Shown: positions 24,580 through 35,514 of the stretch, piece after piece | Position numbering within the stretch: position 1 is the first letter of the stretch | Layout: each line of letters begins with the position of its first letter | Origin: Plazaster borealis | Lineage: Eukaryota > Echinodermata > Asteroidea > Forcipulatida > Labidiasteridae | Assembly (NCBI GenBank): GCA_021014325.1 | Contig: CM037470.1 | Location: 1,116,001-1,180,000 of the forward strand | Length of the DNA stretch: 64,000 bases | Direction: 5' to 3' | Made by a program: the position numbers and the translations under genes | Notes under the pieces: model-generated | Database searches by the model: none | Told to the model about the DNA's origin: nothing | The model's input: only the letters and a program-made list of their open reading frames with translations

Positions 24580-24695
24580 ACCCTGTGTTTAGGAAATCCC
24601 ATGCTCATCAAAATATCCATGGCGCTGGCTGCTGACTTTAAACTCGCCTGACGAATGGTCCTTCGATGGTTTATAATTCCTGCTGCACTCGCCAT
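24580..24695 (-). CDS. First coding exon, UBASH3/TULA-like (UBA domain) protein
   Basis: Read on the minus strand, an ATG at 24695 opens a 38-codon frame that ends at a consensus donor GTGAGT (24579-24574). The last third reads SAMDILMSMGFPKHR. This matches the start of the UBA domain of UBASH3A/B (TULA, Sts phosphatases) in spacing and in the MGFP loop, after a basic N-terminal stretch as in those proteins. UBASH3 proteins bind ubiquitin through this domain and combine it with SH3 and histidine-phosphatase domains. Those domains are not in the window as far as I can see, so they may lie beyond long introns or in the gap at 21647. A different UBA protein is possible. The splice site could also be read 2 bases earlier (AGG|GTGTGA). 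Confidence 0.55.
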
Positions 24696-24982
24696 CTTGC
24701 ATGTCTTAAATTACAGACAATCCGGAGAGAAACTTACACAGGAAATTATCACCAACTCTAACGACGTTACGCCCTGAAATTATTACACCAAAACCAATCA
24801 ACCACACCACTTACTACTCTAGAGTGACTGTCATGACTGTATAAATGTAAACACCGACCAAGGTTCATCCGGCCGGGTGTGAACCAGGAAGTAAAATTCC
24901 TTACAGACAGGGAAGCTCCGATCAAATGAAGCTATTTGATTGGTCCGACGAAAATGAACTGCCGTAAGGCTAGGCTTAGATG
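24696..24982 (-). promoter_or_regulatory. Possible 5' flank of the UBA-domain gene
   Basis: This lies directly upstream of the ATG at 24695 on the minus strand and would hold its leader and promoter. I see no TATA box in a convincing place and assign it by position only. Confidence 0.25.
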
Positions 24983-25170
24983 TTGGAATAATAGACCTTA
25001 TGCATTGACGTCATCCAGCCGCCATCTTAGAGGTAAAACGATGACGAAACAATCGAAACGCACAGATTTGTACGCGCGGCGCACAGGATTGGCCAATGAA
25101 CAACCTCCTTTTGACCTCTAGACGAGGGCGCCCTACTGTTATGACATCATGTGCATAAGGTCTTATAGAC
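24983..25170. mobile_element. Family H MITE-like repeat, inverted copy
   Basis: Left end ATAGACCTTATGCATTGACG and right end CATGTGCATAAGGTCTTATA are inverted repeats. The body has TTTGTACGCGCGGCGCACAG and GACGAGGGCGCCCTACTG, both shared in reverse with 7870-8046. Confidence 0.7.
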
Positions 25171-25450
25171 TTAACTTAACATTAATATTTGATGTTCTTC
25201 TAGCAAGTGCCGTGAAGTTTCCATACAACATTATCTTTCGACTCCGATCCGAAAACCATGTATAAACCAAAAGTAACTTTTATTTCATTGATTTATCGAT
25301 ATCAACAAAAAAGTGGATGTCCGCCATTTACAGGTATCATTTAAAAACAGATATCATTCACAAGTCATCATTTAAAAGTAGCAATACGTCAACTTTTGGT
25401 CAAGTCGAGAGGCCGGCGTAATAAGCTTTCGGTTTTGAAGGCAAGTTGAA

Positions 25451-25478
25451 GTAATGTTTGAAGCTTCAAACATTACTT
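25451..25478. repeat. Perfect 28-bp palindrome
   Basis: AGTAATGTTTGAAG is followed directly by its reverse complement, with no spacer. It may be the centre of a small element or a cruciform-prone site. Confidence 0.9.
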
Positions 25479-25654
25479 TTGAAGTAACTCATTCTGGTAC
25501 AATCATGATCTGCGGATTGTCCTTTGGAGGATCGCCCCGGAGCACTGACTCCGAGAAGAGTGTTGGGTACCGCGTTTCGAAGTCTGCTCGTTTCGGAGAC
25601 TTCCCGAGACTAAAGGAAAAGGCAATGTTTGTTCGAAGCAGCAGCGAAGCCACA

Positions 25655-25830
25655 GGGTATTTTCCTACGAACTTTTTGTCCCCCCATACGGCGAACTGTG
25701 TACAAACTTCTTTTGATATAGCTAGCGGCCTTCTTTTGAATCATCCTCCTCCAGACCATGTTAATTTACCGTATGGGGACAAAACGTTCGTAGGAAAAAC
25801 GCGGCCCGGAGATGGAATACCCCAGTAGTT
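25655..25830. mobile_element. Small palindromic element
   Basis: TTTTCCTACGAACTTTTTGT and CCCCCATACGG on the left face CCGTATGGGGACAAAACG and TTCGTAGGAAAA on the right, with a spacer of about 85 bp. The outer ends GGGTA and TACCCC also pair. No coding content. Confidence 0.65.
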
Positions 25831-26050
25831 TTCTTTACAGGCAACTAATTGTTTGTTCTGATATTATTCAGAGTATCGTAGTGCTTGTGGCCATACCCAG
25901 ATGAAAAGAGCAATCACTTTGTTTAGGTTAGGTTTGCGTGTCCTGGTAAAGTACGCCCTCTTGCGTCCTGACTACATACTACATAAAATCGACACCCGTA
26001 CCCGTCGTGTACCCGTCGTGGCATCAGACGTAAGCCACAACCACGTGACG

Positions 26051-26184
26051 GTGAGGGTGAGGGTTAGGGTGGAGGGGGGTGAGGGGGGCTAGGGATAGGT
26101 CTAGGGGTAGGGGTAGGGGTAGGGGTAGGGTTAGGGTTAGGGTTAGAGTTATGGTTAGAGGTAGGGGTAGGGGTTAGGGTTAAG
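26051..26184. repeat. Degenerate telomere-like array (GGGTTA / GGGGTA)
   Basis: About 130 bases of mixed GGGTTA, GGGGTA and GGGTGA units. The strand is G-rich throughout and could form G-quadruplexes. It is an interstitial telomere-like tract, more degenerate than the one at 58846-58914. Confidence 0.85.
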
Positions 26185-26549
26185 ATTGACAATTGTGGGG
26201 ATGGGGAGGGTGAGGGTGATGAACACTCCCCTCCCCTCCCTCTCACCATGGAAGAACCCATCAGAATAAAAGGAAACATTTGGGGCATGTGAGGGTAAAA
26301 CAAATCACCACTTTCCATCATCAAAATATTGAAAAGTATTCTCCTCTCAGCCTTAACTAGTTAATTAGGCCCTACTGCACACACAAATAATTGGTCCCCC
26401 CCCCCCCGAATTACGTATCCGTAGAGCAAGGGAACCGCCTCCTTAACCCCAGCTCACTCGTCAGTTTGCCTGTCACATGTTACATACGAGACAACTACTC
26501 TGACACTCACCGACAATTATGGGTTAGAGCGCCCATCACTCAGCGTCAC

Positions 26550-26960
26550 CATACATTCTGGGGGTGGGGGTGGGGGAAAGCGGGGAAAAAGACTCAACTT
26601 ACGGGTGGGGGCAGGCGGGGGCAAGGACATAATTTAGGGGGCTATTAAATTAATGTATCGAACAATCATTGTGTGCATTATTTTTTTTCCGATCTCATGG
26701 GGCCGGGCAGCGGGGCAGGGTGGGGGCAGGGTGGGGGCGGGGGGAGGTTGCAAGCGTTCTGAGCGGGGGAAAAGACTCAACTTACGGGTGGGGGCAGGCG
26801 GGGGCAAGCGGGGGCAAGGACATAACTTAGGGGGCTTTTACATTAATGTATCGAACCAATCATTGTGTGCATTATTTTTTTTCCGATCTCATGGGGGCCG
26901 GGCAGCGGGGCAGGGTGGGGGTGGGGTGGGGTTGCAAGCGATTTGAGCAGTGGGCTGCTG
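26550..26960. repeat. G-rich tandem repeat, about 190-bp unit
   Basis: Two units share AAAGACTCAACTTACGGGTG, GGGGGCAAGGACATAA, TTAATGTATCGAAC and CCGATCTCATGGGG. Related single copies with GACATAATTTGGGAGGGGGC occur at 33518-33650, and a weaker one at 48715-48865, so the unit is a dispersed family. The Gly-rich frames are compositional. Confidence 0.8.
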
Positions 26961-28404
26961 TCTCTCCCCCCCCCCCCCCCGGTACTGCCCATCAGCCTAT
27001 CATCAGCCTTTCCTGTCACTATAAAACAAATGGGTGCGCCACTTATTTTGTTTTGTGGGCTTCGTTTTTGGTGAACTCATAAAACTTGCTGATGATTCAG
27101 GGTCCTTGGGAACTGGGTCAACGTGGGGACGATCTGTTGAATCATGGTTGAATTATCGATGCACCTGTTTGGGTGTTGGTGCTCCACCCTGCAGGCAGCA
27201 TTGTGGTGAGCAACAGTTTTAAGTTTACCGTCCGTAACCAAGTTGACGTTATTGTGTTGTCGTGGCACACACACCGAACCCTGTGAATATATTCTTTGTT
27301 GAACTTTCGGGAGTGGTTCAGCTTGTGTGGCACATTTCAAGGCTAGGACATCCGCCCTACCCTATTGTTGAGTCTGCCCGCACTTGTTTCTGTGTAGCTG
27401 ATTGATTGCGTTAGCGGTGTGACGTCATGAAGGAAACATTTATTTAAAGTACTTCATGTTTACTTCATAACACAGCTTCAAAATGTATTTGAAAGTAACA
27501 TCATATCCTAGTTGTTGAAGGTGACTTCGAAAGTCTAATGCTAAATTTAGTATTATTTACTAATAGTTGAGAAAAAGTGAAATAAAACAAAATTCGGATG
27601 GACATGTACTACACGTTCTGTTATTGCATCCGTTTGTCAACCAAAACATTGTTGTCCGGTAGTCGTGTATGACGCGAAGCGAAACTCGGGTTTTTAATAA
27701 TACTTTGTTACATCGAAGAGCAAGATCTGAAAATAAAGACGCCAAGTTGGTGGTGGTAGTGGCTAATTTCTCTTTGTCACATAGAATATTTATTGCCGAA
27801 AGAAATTCTTCACACAGTGAGTATTAAAATTAATAACAAACTCCTCAATTCTTAACAATTTTCACGGAGAATTGGTGCACAATTTCCTTCCTCCATGGTG
27901 TATAATTTACCATGGCTACCAATGCGCAGTCAAGTCAGTTTAATTTTATGTGAAACAAAATGGATGATGCACAATGAACAAAGCTACGACGAGGAATTGA
28001 CTTTTTTGAGTGGGGAATTTTCCTTCCTCTATGGATGATGGTTTTGTAACATTTGCTCTCTGGCTTGCAGTGTATTTATCACTCTTGTATTAGAAATTCT
28101 TTTTAAAACGGTCACACATAAACGGTTTATAAACTAGAATTGAAACATAAACAATGAATTGTTTGATGATACTGATAGATACTGATAGTGAAACTCATTT
28201 AATACAAAACCTTATTATTGTCTGTTTCTAAAGTGTAATGTCACAAGGTTGGGATTGAGCTTTTCTCCTGTGGTCCAAACTGTAGTCTTTTTGTCTTGAA
28301 TCGTTTATTGTTGCTGAATCAAATCGAAGGTAGTCAGACAATGATGAATTGCAGCCCTACTCCAAGTCCAAGAACTATCACATGAGGTTGTTTTAAAACG
28401 CTAT
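26961..28404. other. Non-coding stretch, nothing recognised
   Basis: A C run at about 26966-26980 starts the stretch. No gene, RNA or named repeat is seen. The two antisense frames near 27077-27340 have no domain. Confidence 0.4.
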
Positions 28405-28740
28405 TGTCTTGTGGAGTTGATAGCGTAACAACTTCACATAGTTCTAGGAGTACCATGCTCCTACTTTAGTACCTTTTTGAAAATGTCAAAATATCCAAAT
28501 AAAGGTAATAATAGGACTAATAGAACTATGAGGTTTGTTCCGCTATACCATAGCGGAACGAGCCTCATAGTTCTTGCTTACAGTAGAGCTGTGGTTACTC
28601 CTAGAACTTTGAGGTTCGTTCTGCTATCGTCTACATGAACGTGGAGATGATAGCAGAACAAACCTCCTTTCGTCTCCTTTCGTCTCCACGAATGTGGAAA
28701 CGATAGCAGAACGAACCTCCATAGTTCTAGGAGTAGGCTG
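28405..28740. repeat. Hairpin cluster built from one palindromic motif
   Basis: Strings such as AACTATGAGGTTTGTTCCGC and GCGGAACGAGCCTCATAGTT (28527-28574) form one hairpin. GAGGTTCGTTCTGCTATCGT and GATAGCAGAACAAACCTCC form a second, and ACGATAGCAGAACGAACCTC repeats the second arm again. CTCCTAGAAC and GTTCTAGGAG bracket 28598-28732. It sits about 320 bp upstream of the gene at 29051. Confidence 0.8.
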
Positions 28741-29050
28741 TGTTGGCCACAGCTGATCTGGAGCAGCGTGCTACAATATCTTTGTAAACATAAACAAACT
28801 TTAAACAGCGGCAAACTTCATTTCCTTTTTTCTTTTTTCAATCTACTTCCTTCCTCCATGGTTTGGGATAAATTAGATTAAACTGAAATCATACAAATGA
28901 AATTTCTTTTGTGCTAAAGATCCGCCCTTATATTAGTCAACAAGTGTTAAATATTTTTATATTCCTCTTCGATCTGTGGTTCTGAATTTAACTTTTTGTA
29001 AAAGTAATATTTTAAATTATAAAATTGATTGATATGTTTGTTTTCCTCAG

Positions 29051-30031
29051 ACACATGGCTAGTGAATGTAGAATCTTGGCTGTAATGTCTGTCACCAATT
29101 GATATCACATTACCTTGTTCAAGAATTTAAGCGGGAACAATGCAAGAAGAGGAAGATACAAGCTTCGTCTCGATCAATCTTGAGCCGAGCGAGTGCAGTA
29201 TCTGTGGCTCAGACACCGGTGAATCCCTGACGACATGCCAACTCTGCCCCATGAAACCCACCGCTAGAGGGCCCATCCAGATCGGGTTTAATCAGTTGCC
29301 GGATGTTCTGCACAGTGGAGTAAAAGCACATGAGACCTGTCTTGTTCAAGAACATCAAAGACTCTCAAAGAAATCTCGAAGTCCGTTTCTTCACCGGCGG
29401 GGATGCAGTGTCCCTAAAGACTTTTCATCCCTTGGAGCTCGAGAAACCATCGGTGACAAACTCCAGTGGCTTGTCAATCACTCCAAGAATGAAGATGTGA
29501 AAAATAGGAAGAATCTTCTGCAAGTACACAGTAGCCCCTGTACGCGGTCAAGCAGCCCAGTCACTCTCAAAGGAGTGTCAGAGGTAGACATCTTAAGACG
29601 AAACAGTGAGATTAATCTCAGCAGTTGTGAATCAGGCTCCGTAGAGTTGAGGAAGAGTTATACTAAGTACCTCTACGGGACACGTCTGACCCAGTCACAG
29701 AGTGACGATAATTTTGTGCGCAAAACCCAGATCGTCTCGGAAACCCCAATCACCCGAATCACCACAGTGCCTGATGTTCGAGACACCAAAAGTAATAATC
29801 CACTGTCGTCAAAGGACGTCAAAAACACTAAGAAAGCGTCTAAAAATGATCAAGAGTTCAACAAGTCATCAAGAGTCGGTAGCAACAAAATCGAAATAAC
29901 AGAAGGACTGACGCCACTGTCAGATAAACTTTGCCATGTCTTGTCCCTTCAAGATGAAGGGGCGGAGAAACGAGACGTTGAGAGTGAAACTCGAAGATGG
30001 AGTAACAAACAGAAACTGAACAAAGACCAAT
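29051..30031 (+). CDS. Unknown gene, exon 1 (5' UTR end and residues 1-297)
   Basis: The exon is preceded by a clear acceptor (GTTTTCCTCAG, ending 29050), so an upstream non-coding exon is likely. Coding starts at ATG 29140; an in-frame TAA lies 12 bases before it. A short upstream frame starts at 29055. The exon ends at CAAT|GTAAGT, phase 1. It encodes a Cys/His cluster (C19, C22, C33, C36, H64, C67) that looks like a zinc-binding fold, then a long Ser/Lys-rich, low-complexity and probably disordered segment. Confidence 0.85.
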
Positions 30032-32616
30032 GTAAGTAACAATGTTAATTTTGCATCAGGGTTAAAGAATACAATTGGTTTTTACCCTTACACTGGTGTG
30101 TATTATTAAGCACTGTATGGTGTACTCGGTACTTTCCCAAGTTGTGTGAAAATAAAATCCACAGGCCAAGTCTAACTGAGTGATTTGACTGTGGATTTTT
30201 TTCACAGAACTCTGGCTCGGGGTCTGGGTTAGGATTAATTAGTAAAATACTACATGTAGGGGTGTGAGAATCTACAGTAGGGGTGTCAGAACATAGTGCG
30301 TAACAGCGTGAGGTATTCGTTTGTCCTTCAGCAAACAATTTCTGGCTTACACAAATGCCTTTCTCACATTACTAGGCCTATAAAAGTAATTTAACAGTTC
30401 TGAATTTCTTATTGCAGTGAACAAGATGAGTGCAGCTGAGATGAAGAAAGTTGTATCTAATTGTGAAAATATGATAAAAGGTATGTGCACGTATTTTAAA
30501 GAAGAAATTTCCTGAAAATTTGCTTCAAAACTTATTATTACAGCTGCTGGTGATAATTGCATCCCAGAGCAGGACTTACCAAGCTTGGTAAAGTCGGATA
30601 CTTTGGGATGCTTAGTTCTTGCGCTGTGCTTACTCTAATGCAGGCCTGATACTTCAATCTTAAAAGGGAAGGGTGGTTCCCCTTGGTAAGAGGCACGGGT
30701 GGGGTATAGCGCTCAACTCTCACCACTGTGGCCCTGGGTTCGATTCCAGGCCACGGCCATGTGAGTAGAGTTGTGTGTTGGTTCTCTCCTATGCCATGAG
30801 GGTTTTCTTCGGGCCCTCCAGTTTACCTCCCTCTGGAAAAATCATACACTTTCTATCTCTTGCTTTGCTCTGTTGTCACGATGGGTTGTTGTTACTGGCT
30901 GCCAATGGTGCCCTCGCATGCATCCTTGGCAATTCGGCTTCTCTGCTTCGAGCAAGGACATTAGCCTCCCAAATGATTTTAATTATTATAATAAGGGAAA
31001 TGTCAATTTATACTGGAACATTTCAAGGGGCGCCAAAGCAGTGGCTAGGGGGATTGAGGCAATTGCCTCTGAGAAGTATCAGGATTGTTACATAACAGTT
31101 TTTTTAGTTTTCGCAAAACAAATTAACGCCAGATGTTTCAACCCTAGCTTAGTCTTTTTCCAAGGAGAAAGGAGAACTTAGACTCTGCTGGGGTCGAAAC
31201 GACAGGCCATTAACAATTTCTTTTGCATTTATACTGTACCATGTCAGCTCATTTTGGTTAGTAAGTAGTTTGCAATGTTTAGCTACAGTCTATTTTTTCA
31301 TTTTTAAATGAGTTGTTTTTGTTTTGGTGTTATGCTCAATGGAAACTGTTTTTTTTTAAAGTACTTCAGCAACTGAATGAATTTGAGTCCATGTTAGTGC
31401 AGGCCCTATGTAACTACATTTAATGTATGCAAACCATCCAGGCTGCACCTGCTGGGGTTGTATTGAGTGATGCATTCAAAGTAGAACATTGAGTGGTATG
31501 ACCGGTTATGTCCATGGTTGGATAATTGATTGCCATTAGCTGCTAGCTATTGATTTACTGCTGTCTTATAAACTACTCTATATTGATACAGGTGCTTGGA
31601 GGAACTGAACTTCAAACAATAACATTATTATGCCACATTAAGTAAATTGGCTTTTTCAAAAGAGTGTTCAGTACCATGCACAGTGATATTTTGCCTCATT
31701 TTATATCCGTGTTATTGTTTGACATATCATTTTCAATAATGTTATGGCTCAGAACTGCACTAATTTGTACAAATTTAAATAGAGTATTTATTTTTATTTT
31801 AAATTTTATTTTTTGCACAGTTATGGATTCTCTTTTTACTTCATTGCTTCACTTGTAGTATTTTATAGAATTGAAATGTTTCTTTTGGTTAAATTTCTTT
31901 AGGTTCTCAGAAAGACATTGATTTTTTAAATTTTCTTTTGAAATAAGGCTGAAATACATGTAGGTAAGAGGGCCTCTTACTAATTTATTTGTAGATTCTG
32001 AATGAGTTGTCGAATCTCTCCACTAAGGATTATATACTTTGATTGTTAAATAACATACATCCTATAACAATCGAGAGGTTAAGAATTTTTGAAATTTGCA
32101 CTGCTTACTGTAAGCACACAAAAAGGCAGGCTAACCTTCCGGTGCTTAATACTCACTGTATGAAAATGAATGACGTAACAATGCACATGGTGAACGTGCA
32201 AGCTGGTTGCCTAATTTTCTTGCTAACCTGTGAGATACGCTTTCGCTAAAGCAAATTTGTCTGCTATGGTTAGCATGAAAATTAGCTTACCGTTAAGCAG
32301 CGCTATGAAATTGGCCCCTGTTAATAAAAGTCATAAAAAGCGATATATTGCAATTTTCATCAATACTTGATATTTGCAGTAGGCATTATACATTATTTAT
32401 CAGTATCACTAAAAATAGGAAAAAGGTGAAGTTTTACTTTTTACGTTTTTGTTTTCCCACTCAGAAATCTCAGCAGACCTCGTTGACCTACTGCAGGAAA
32501 GAGACTCCCTGGATCAAGAGGTCAAAGTTCGTAATCTCACCATACAAAAGCTTGTTAAGATGAAACATCAGCAGCAAGACATGCCGATCAAAACGGCTGG
32601 TGTCGGTAACATTTGA
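29140..32616 (+). CDS. Uncharacterised zinc-site / coiled-coil protein, 368 aa, three exons
   Basis: Joined coding sequence 29140-30031, 30418-30480, 32465-32616. All four splice boundaries fit consensus and the phases agree, which is strong evidence for a real gene. The protein has three parts. Residues 1-70 hold a Cys-x2-Cys, Cys-x2-Cys, His-x2-Cys cluster. Residues 70-300 are a Ser/Thr/Lys-rich linker without visible domain. Residues 300-360 are a predicted coiled coil. There is no signal peptide or membrane segment, so it is likely cytosolic or nuclear. The architecture would suit an adaptor or cytoskeletal/centrosomal protein, but I do not recognise an ortholog and give no function. Intron 2 (30481-32464) holds a SINE and a Family E repeat. 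I saw no clear poly(A) signal close to the stop. Confidence 0.8.
30418..30480 (+). CDS. Unknown gene, exon 2 (63 bp)
   Basis: Acceptor TTCTTATTGCAG precedes it and donor GTATGT follows; both splice phases are 1 and the frame continues from exon 1. It encodes LNKMSAAEMKKVVSNCENMI and the start of a helical stretch. Confidence 0.85.
30690..30995 (+). mobile_element. tRNA-derived SINE in intron 2 of the 29140 gene
   Basis: Has a perfect B-box string GGGTTCGATTCC near 30737, a candidate A-box region around GGTATAGCGCTCAAC, a body with CCATGAGGGTTTTCTTCGGG and an ATTATTATAATAA tail. It lies in sense orientation with the host gene. Confidence 0.65.
32100..32322. mobile_element. Family E repeat, partial
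   Basis: Ends GCGCTATGAAATTGGCCCC and contains GCTAACC / GGTTAGC and AAGCACAC-type blocks of the Family E elements (46160-46352, 49391-49584). The left end is degraded. It lies in the last intron of the gene at 29140, 140 bp before exon 3. Confidence 0.6.
32465..32616 (+). CDS. Unknown gene, exon 3 (C-terminal coiled coil)
   Basis: Acceptor TTTTCCCACTCAG precedes it; the frame ends with TGA at 32614-32616. It encodes a heptad-rich helix (SADLVDLLQERDSLDQEV and onward) and a short polar tail. The three exons add up to exactly 1107 coding bases. Confidence 0.85.
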
Positions 32617-32671
32617 GGTTAATTTTTATCATCATCATGTAGTTAATTATTGAAATTTTCTTTTAAAGTCC

Positions 32672-32813
32672 TGGGGCTGATTTCACAAAGCTCTAAGATT
32701 CATCTGTAAGATGAGTTGGAAATATTGCTATAGTGATTTGTATTGTGGCATCACACTTTGATTAGAAATTAAGAGGGATTTGCAGTTAAGCTCTTTTTGA
32801 AATCAAGCCCTGT
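32672..32813. mobile_element. Short MITE, GGGCTGATTTC ends
   Basis: Begins GGGGCTGATTTCACAAAGCT and ends AGCTCTTTTTGAAATCAAGCCC, imperfect inverted repeats over about 22 bp. This resembles the Family E ends but is a distinct sequence. It starts 55 bp after the stop codon at 32616. Confidence 0.65.
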
Positions 32814-32944
32814 TCTCATTCAACTTTTGGTGTTTTAATTAGACTAGCCAAGTCATGGCCTGCGTGTAGGACGTCAATTTAATCATACATGTTCAGTCGA
32901 CTCTTGTGATATTAAACAAGATACATGTAGCTGTGACTGACCAA

Positions 32945-33180
32945 ATTCGCCGTATTTTTGACCGCGTGAGGGGGCATGTGGACCAATTTTTACGTGATTA
33001 AAAACAAGTAAACAAACAGGTTTTTTTCCATTTTTGTTATTATTATGTTTATGTATTTCGTCATTGATGCAAGAAAACTACATACAGGCAATTAAAATAA
33101 TATGAAACTGTAATTGTGATGCAAGACATTCCCTGAAGAAAGCGCCCTCATGCGTTCAAAAATATGATCAAATTGCCTCT
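32945..33180 (+). mobile_element. Family F MITE, copy 1
   Basis: Starts TTCGCCGTATTTTTGACCGC and ends GCGTTCAAAAATATGATC. The body has TTCGTCATTGATGCAAGAAA and GGCAATTAAAATAATATG. Two further copies lie inside UGT introns (45884-46108, 59585-59811), in the opposite orientation. Confidence 0.8.
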
Positions 33181-34399
33181 TTATAACAGGAACGTTGTTA
33201 TAAGAGGACAGCAAAACCAACAAACACAGAGCAATTCAGAATGTACTCTTTTTATTAGCAGAAAGTCTGTGACTGGCCAAATTGACTCGGGGAAAGTACT
33301 ACATTATAACAGTACTTTACACACATCAGTATACGGGTAAAACCAAATTATTCTTCCTGATACTGTTGATAGTCAATAATAGTAGTGCCAGAAATAGCGC
33401 CCTCTTGTGGTTCAAACCTTAGATCACAGACTTGTGATTCCTGTTCATCAGTTTGCACACACCTTATGGCGAATTGGTCCAAAATTGGACGGACAGTGGC
33501 ATAACCAAACATTATCATGGGGGGGGGGGGCAAGCGTGGGCAAAGACATAATTTGGGAGGGGGCTATTTAAAGTATCGAATCATGTTTTTGTGCAATTTT
33601 TTTTAATCCCATTTGGAGGGGGGGGGTGCAAGGGTTCTGAGCCTTCTGCTTGGTCGGAATTGCAGAAGCCTTCTATAAAATGATTATTTAAATTTAACTG
33701 TTTATACACAACAGGACTTGGTACAATCAGTGCACATGTAATTCCATTCTGCTGCAGCTCAGTGCTCTTTAATTCAATAGCTGCCAGCTTTCAAAAAAAA
33801 AAATTTGATTATGGTTTTTAAAATTCAAAATAAAAAATAATTACGTTTTAAGAGGAGAAGTACACATTTCCCTCAAACCATAGGTAACAAGTTTTTGTCT
33901 AGTAAGAATCAGGTATTTTATCATGTACTTTTCATTGTTTTATACAAAATATAACAGAAAATACTTTAACGATTGTAACTATCGGTAAAAGGCTCGGTCT
34001 ACAGGGTTTTTGTGGCCTCCTGATTGGTCATCTTTCTGGCATTAGTATTGTTATGTAAATTTCAATTATGAATACATGAATATACCATTGAGTATACTCC
34101 TGAGCAGGTTTCTGCACAGTACAGGAAGATGTTGATGATTAAATGATGACATGAGGGCCAAGTCTAAGATTGCGAGTTAGGTCATGTGAAAACCACAGCC
34201 TAAACATGAATCTTACTATAATAATTTATGAATAAATTATTATAGTATTTTGCATTGTGGTCAAATTACAAACTAACTTTTATAACAAAAAACTGTCATT
34301 GCATATTTTCCTTACCAGGCAATGGTTAATAATTTTAGACAGTAGAGGGAGGGCAAGGGTTCTGAGCAGGGGCTCCGAGCCTCCCCCCCCCCCCCCCCC
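33181..34399. other. Intergenic stretch with G-rich repeat and small palindrome
   Basis: A G-rich dispersed repeat (33518-33650, with GACATAATTTGGGAGGGGGC) and a 32-bp palindrome ACTATAATAATTTAT-g-(inverse) at about 34214-34245 are the only structures I can name. A C run of 18 lies at 34382-34399. Confidence 0.5.
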
Positions 34400-34500
34400 G
34401 GTTACGCCACTGTTGGTAGAGCACCAACACCTAAATCCAGAGGCCGAAGGTTCAAATCCTGTTCTCCTCAGTTTGTCTTTGTTCATCACTCAAAATGTAT
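34400..34500 (+). repeat. Isolated tRNA-like / SINE relic related to the 12.6-kb array
   Basis: Reads TTGGTAGAGCACCAACACC, then a B-box-like GAAGGTTCAAATCCTGTTCT and TTGTCTTTGTTCATCACTCA. The tRNA-like block and its flank (TTTCTTTGTTCAACCC) in the array at 12590-13397 align with this, which points to a dispersed SINE family. The 5' third of the tRNA is missing. Confidence 0.6.
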
Positions 34501-35039
34501 TAATTTAAATTTTCAATTGTGGTTTAACAATACATGCAGTGTGTGTCTTATTCCAGTCTGCAAGGGGGCTTGTAGCTTCTTATTAACTGATGTATACTGT
34601 ATTTTTTTATAAGGATATAACCGATAAAAACATGCAAGGGTAAATTTGGTGGCTATTTTTATTCTCCAAAATAAAATCCCCTATTTTGGTTGTCTTTTTG
34701 ATGTTGATGTTTACAAGATAACAATAACTTTGTCAAAAATAGTGTGTATTTATATTTTTGCTTGTATTTATTGTTTTATCCTGGTTGTACATGTCTATAC
34801 ATGAATATTTTGTTAATTAATGAATAACTTATTTTAGTAATGTTGCATTGTAGTCAAATTACAATGTACTTTGCATATTTTTTTTTTCTCACAAGTTAGA
34901 AATGTGCAATTCTATTAAAAATAGATAAGAGAGAGATTTTTGTTGTCATTTCAACTATTTGTGTTCAGTATTGGTTTTAGACTCAGTTGATTCTGAACTG
35001 TTTTCTAAAGAAACTTTTAGTTTTACCTGAAGCAAATGT

Positions 35040-35165
35040 ACAACATTGGTAATTGTCAAAGGCAGTTATTCACACTTGATGTGACCCAACACATACATGA
35101 AATAACAAACCTGTGAAAGTGTAAGCTAAATCGGTCTTCGGAGTCATGAGAAAACAATAAAAAAA
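35040..35165 (+). mobile_element. Family A MITE, left-half relic
   Basis: Contains TTGGTAATTGTCAAAGGCAG, CACACTTGATGTGACCCAAC and CCTGTGAAAGTGTAAGCT, as in the left half of Family A copies. The right half is absent or unrecognisable. Confidence 0.6.
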
Positions 35166-35514
35166 AACATATTTTCACTGTTTTCGGGACCGTTATTACC
35201 AAAGAGGTGCCAGGTTCGAGGATTTTAAAAATGTACATGTATCAGAAATTAATGCAACCGTCCATGAAGATCCAGTTAATTTATTTCTCAAGTTTTCAAT
35301 AAACACAACCATGTAGCTGTGAAACATTTCCTCGACATGATAAATCCAATGGTCACGTTTATGCGAAAACTACGGGAGCCTTGGGGCCTAGAAGAGCATC
35401 GAGAAAAATAAAAGGAAGTCAAAATGATATATATCAGAATTCACAATTATTATAATGACTTATATATCTCGTAAAAAATGAGTTTGTGACTTATAAAGTT
35501 ATCATTAAAGGGTC

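Noticed and set aside
26064..26324. Pro/Asn/Thr-rich minus-strand frame
   Set aside because: Explained by the telomere-like GGGTTA/GGGGTA tract.
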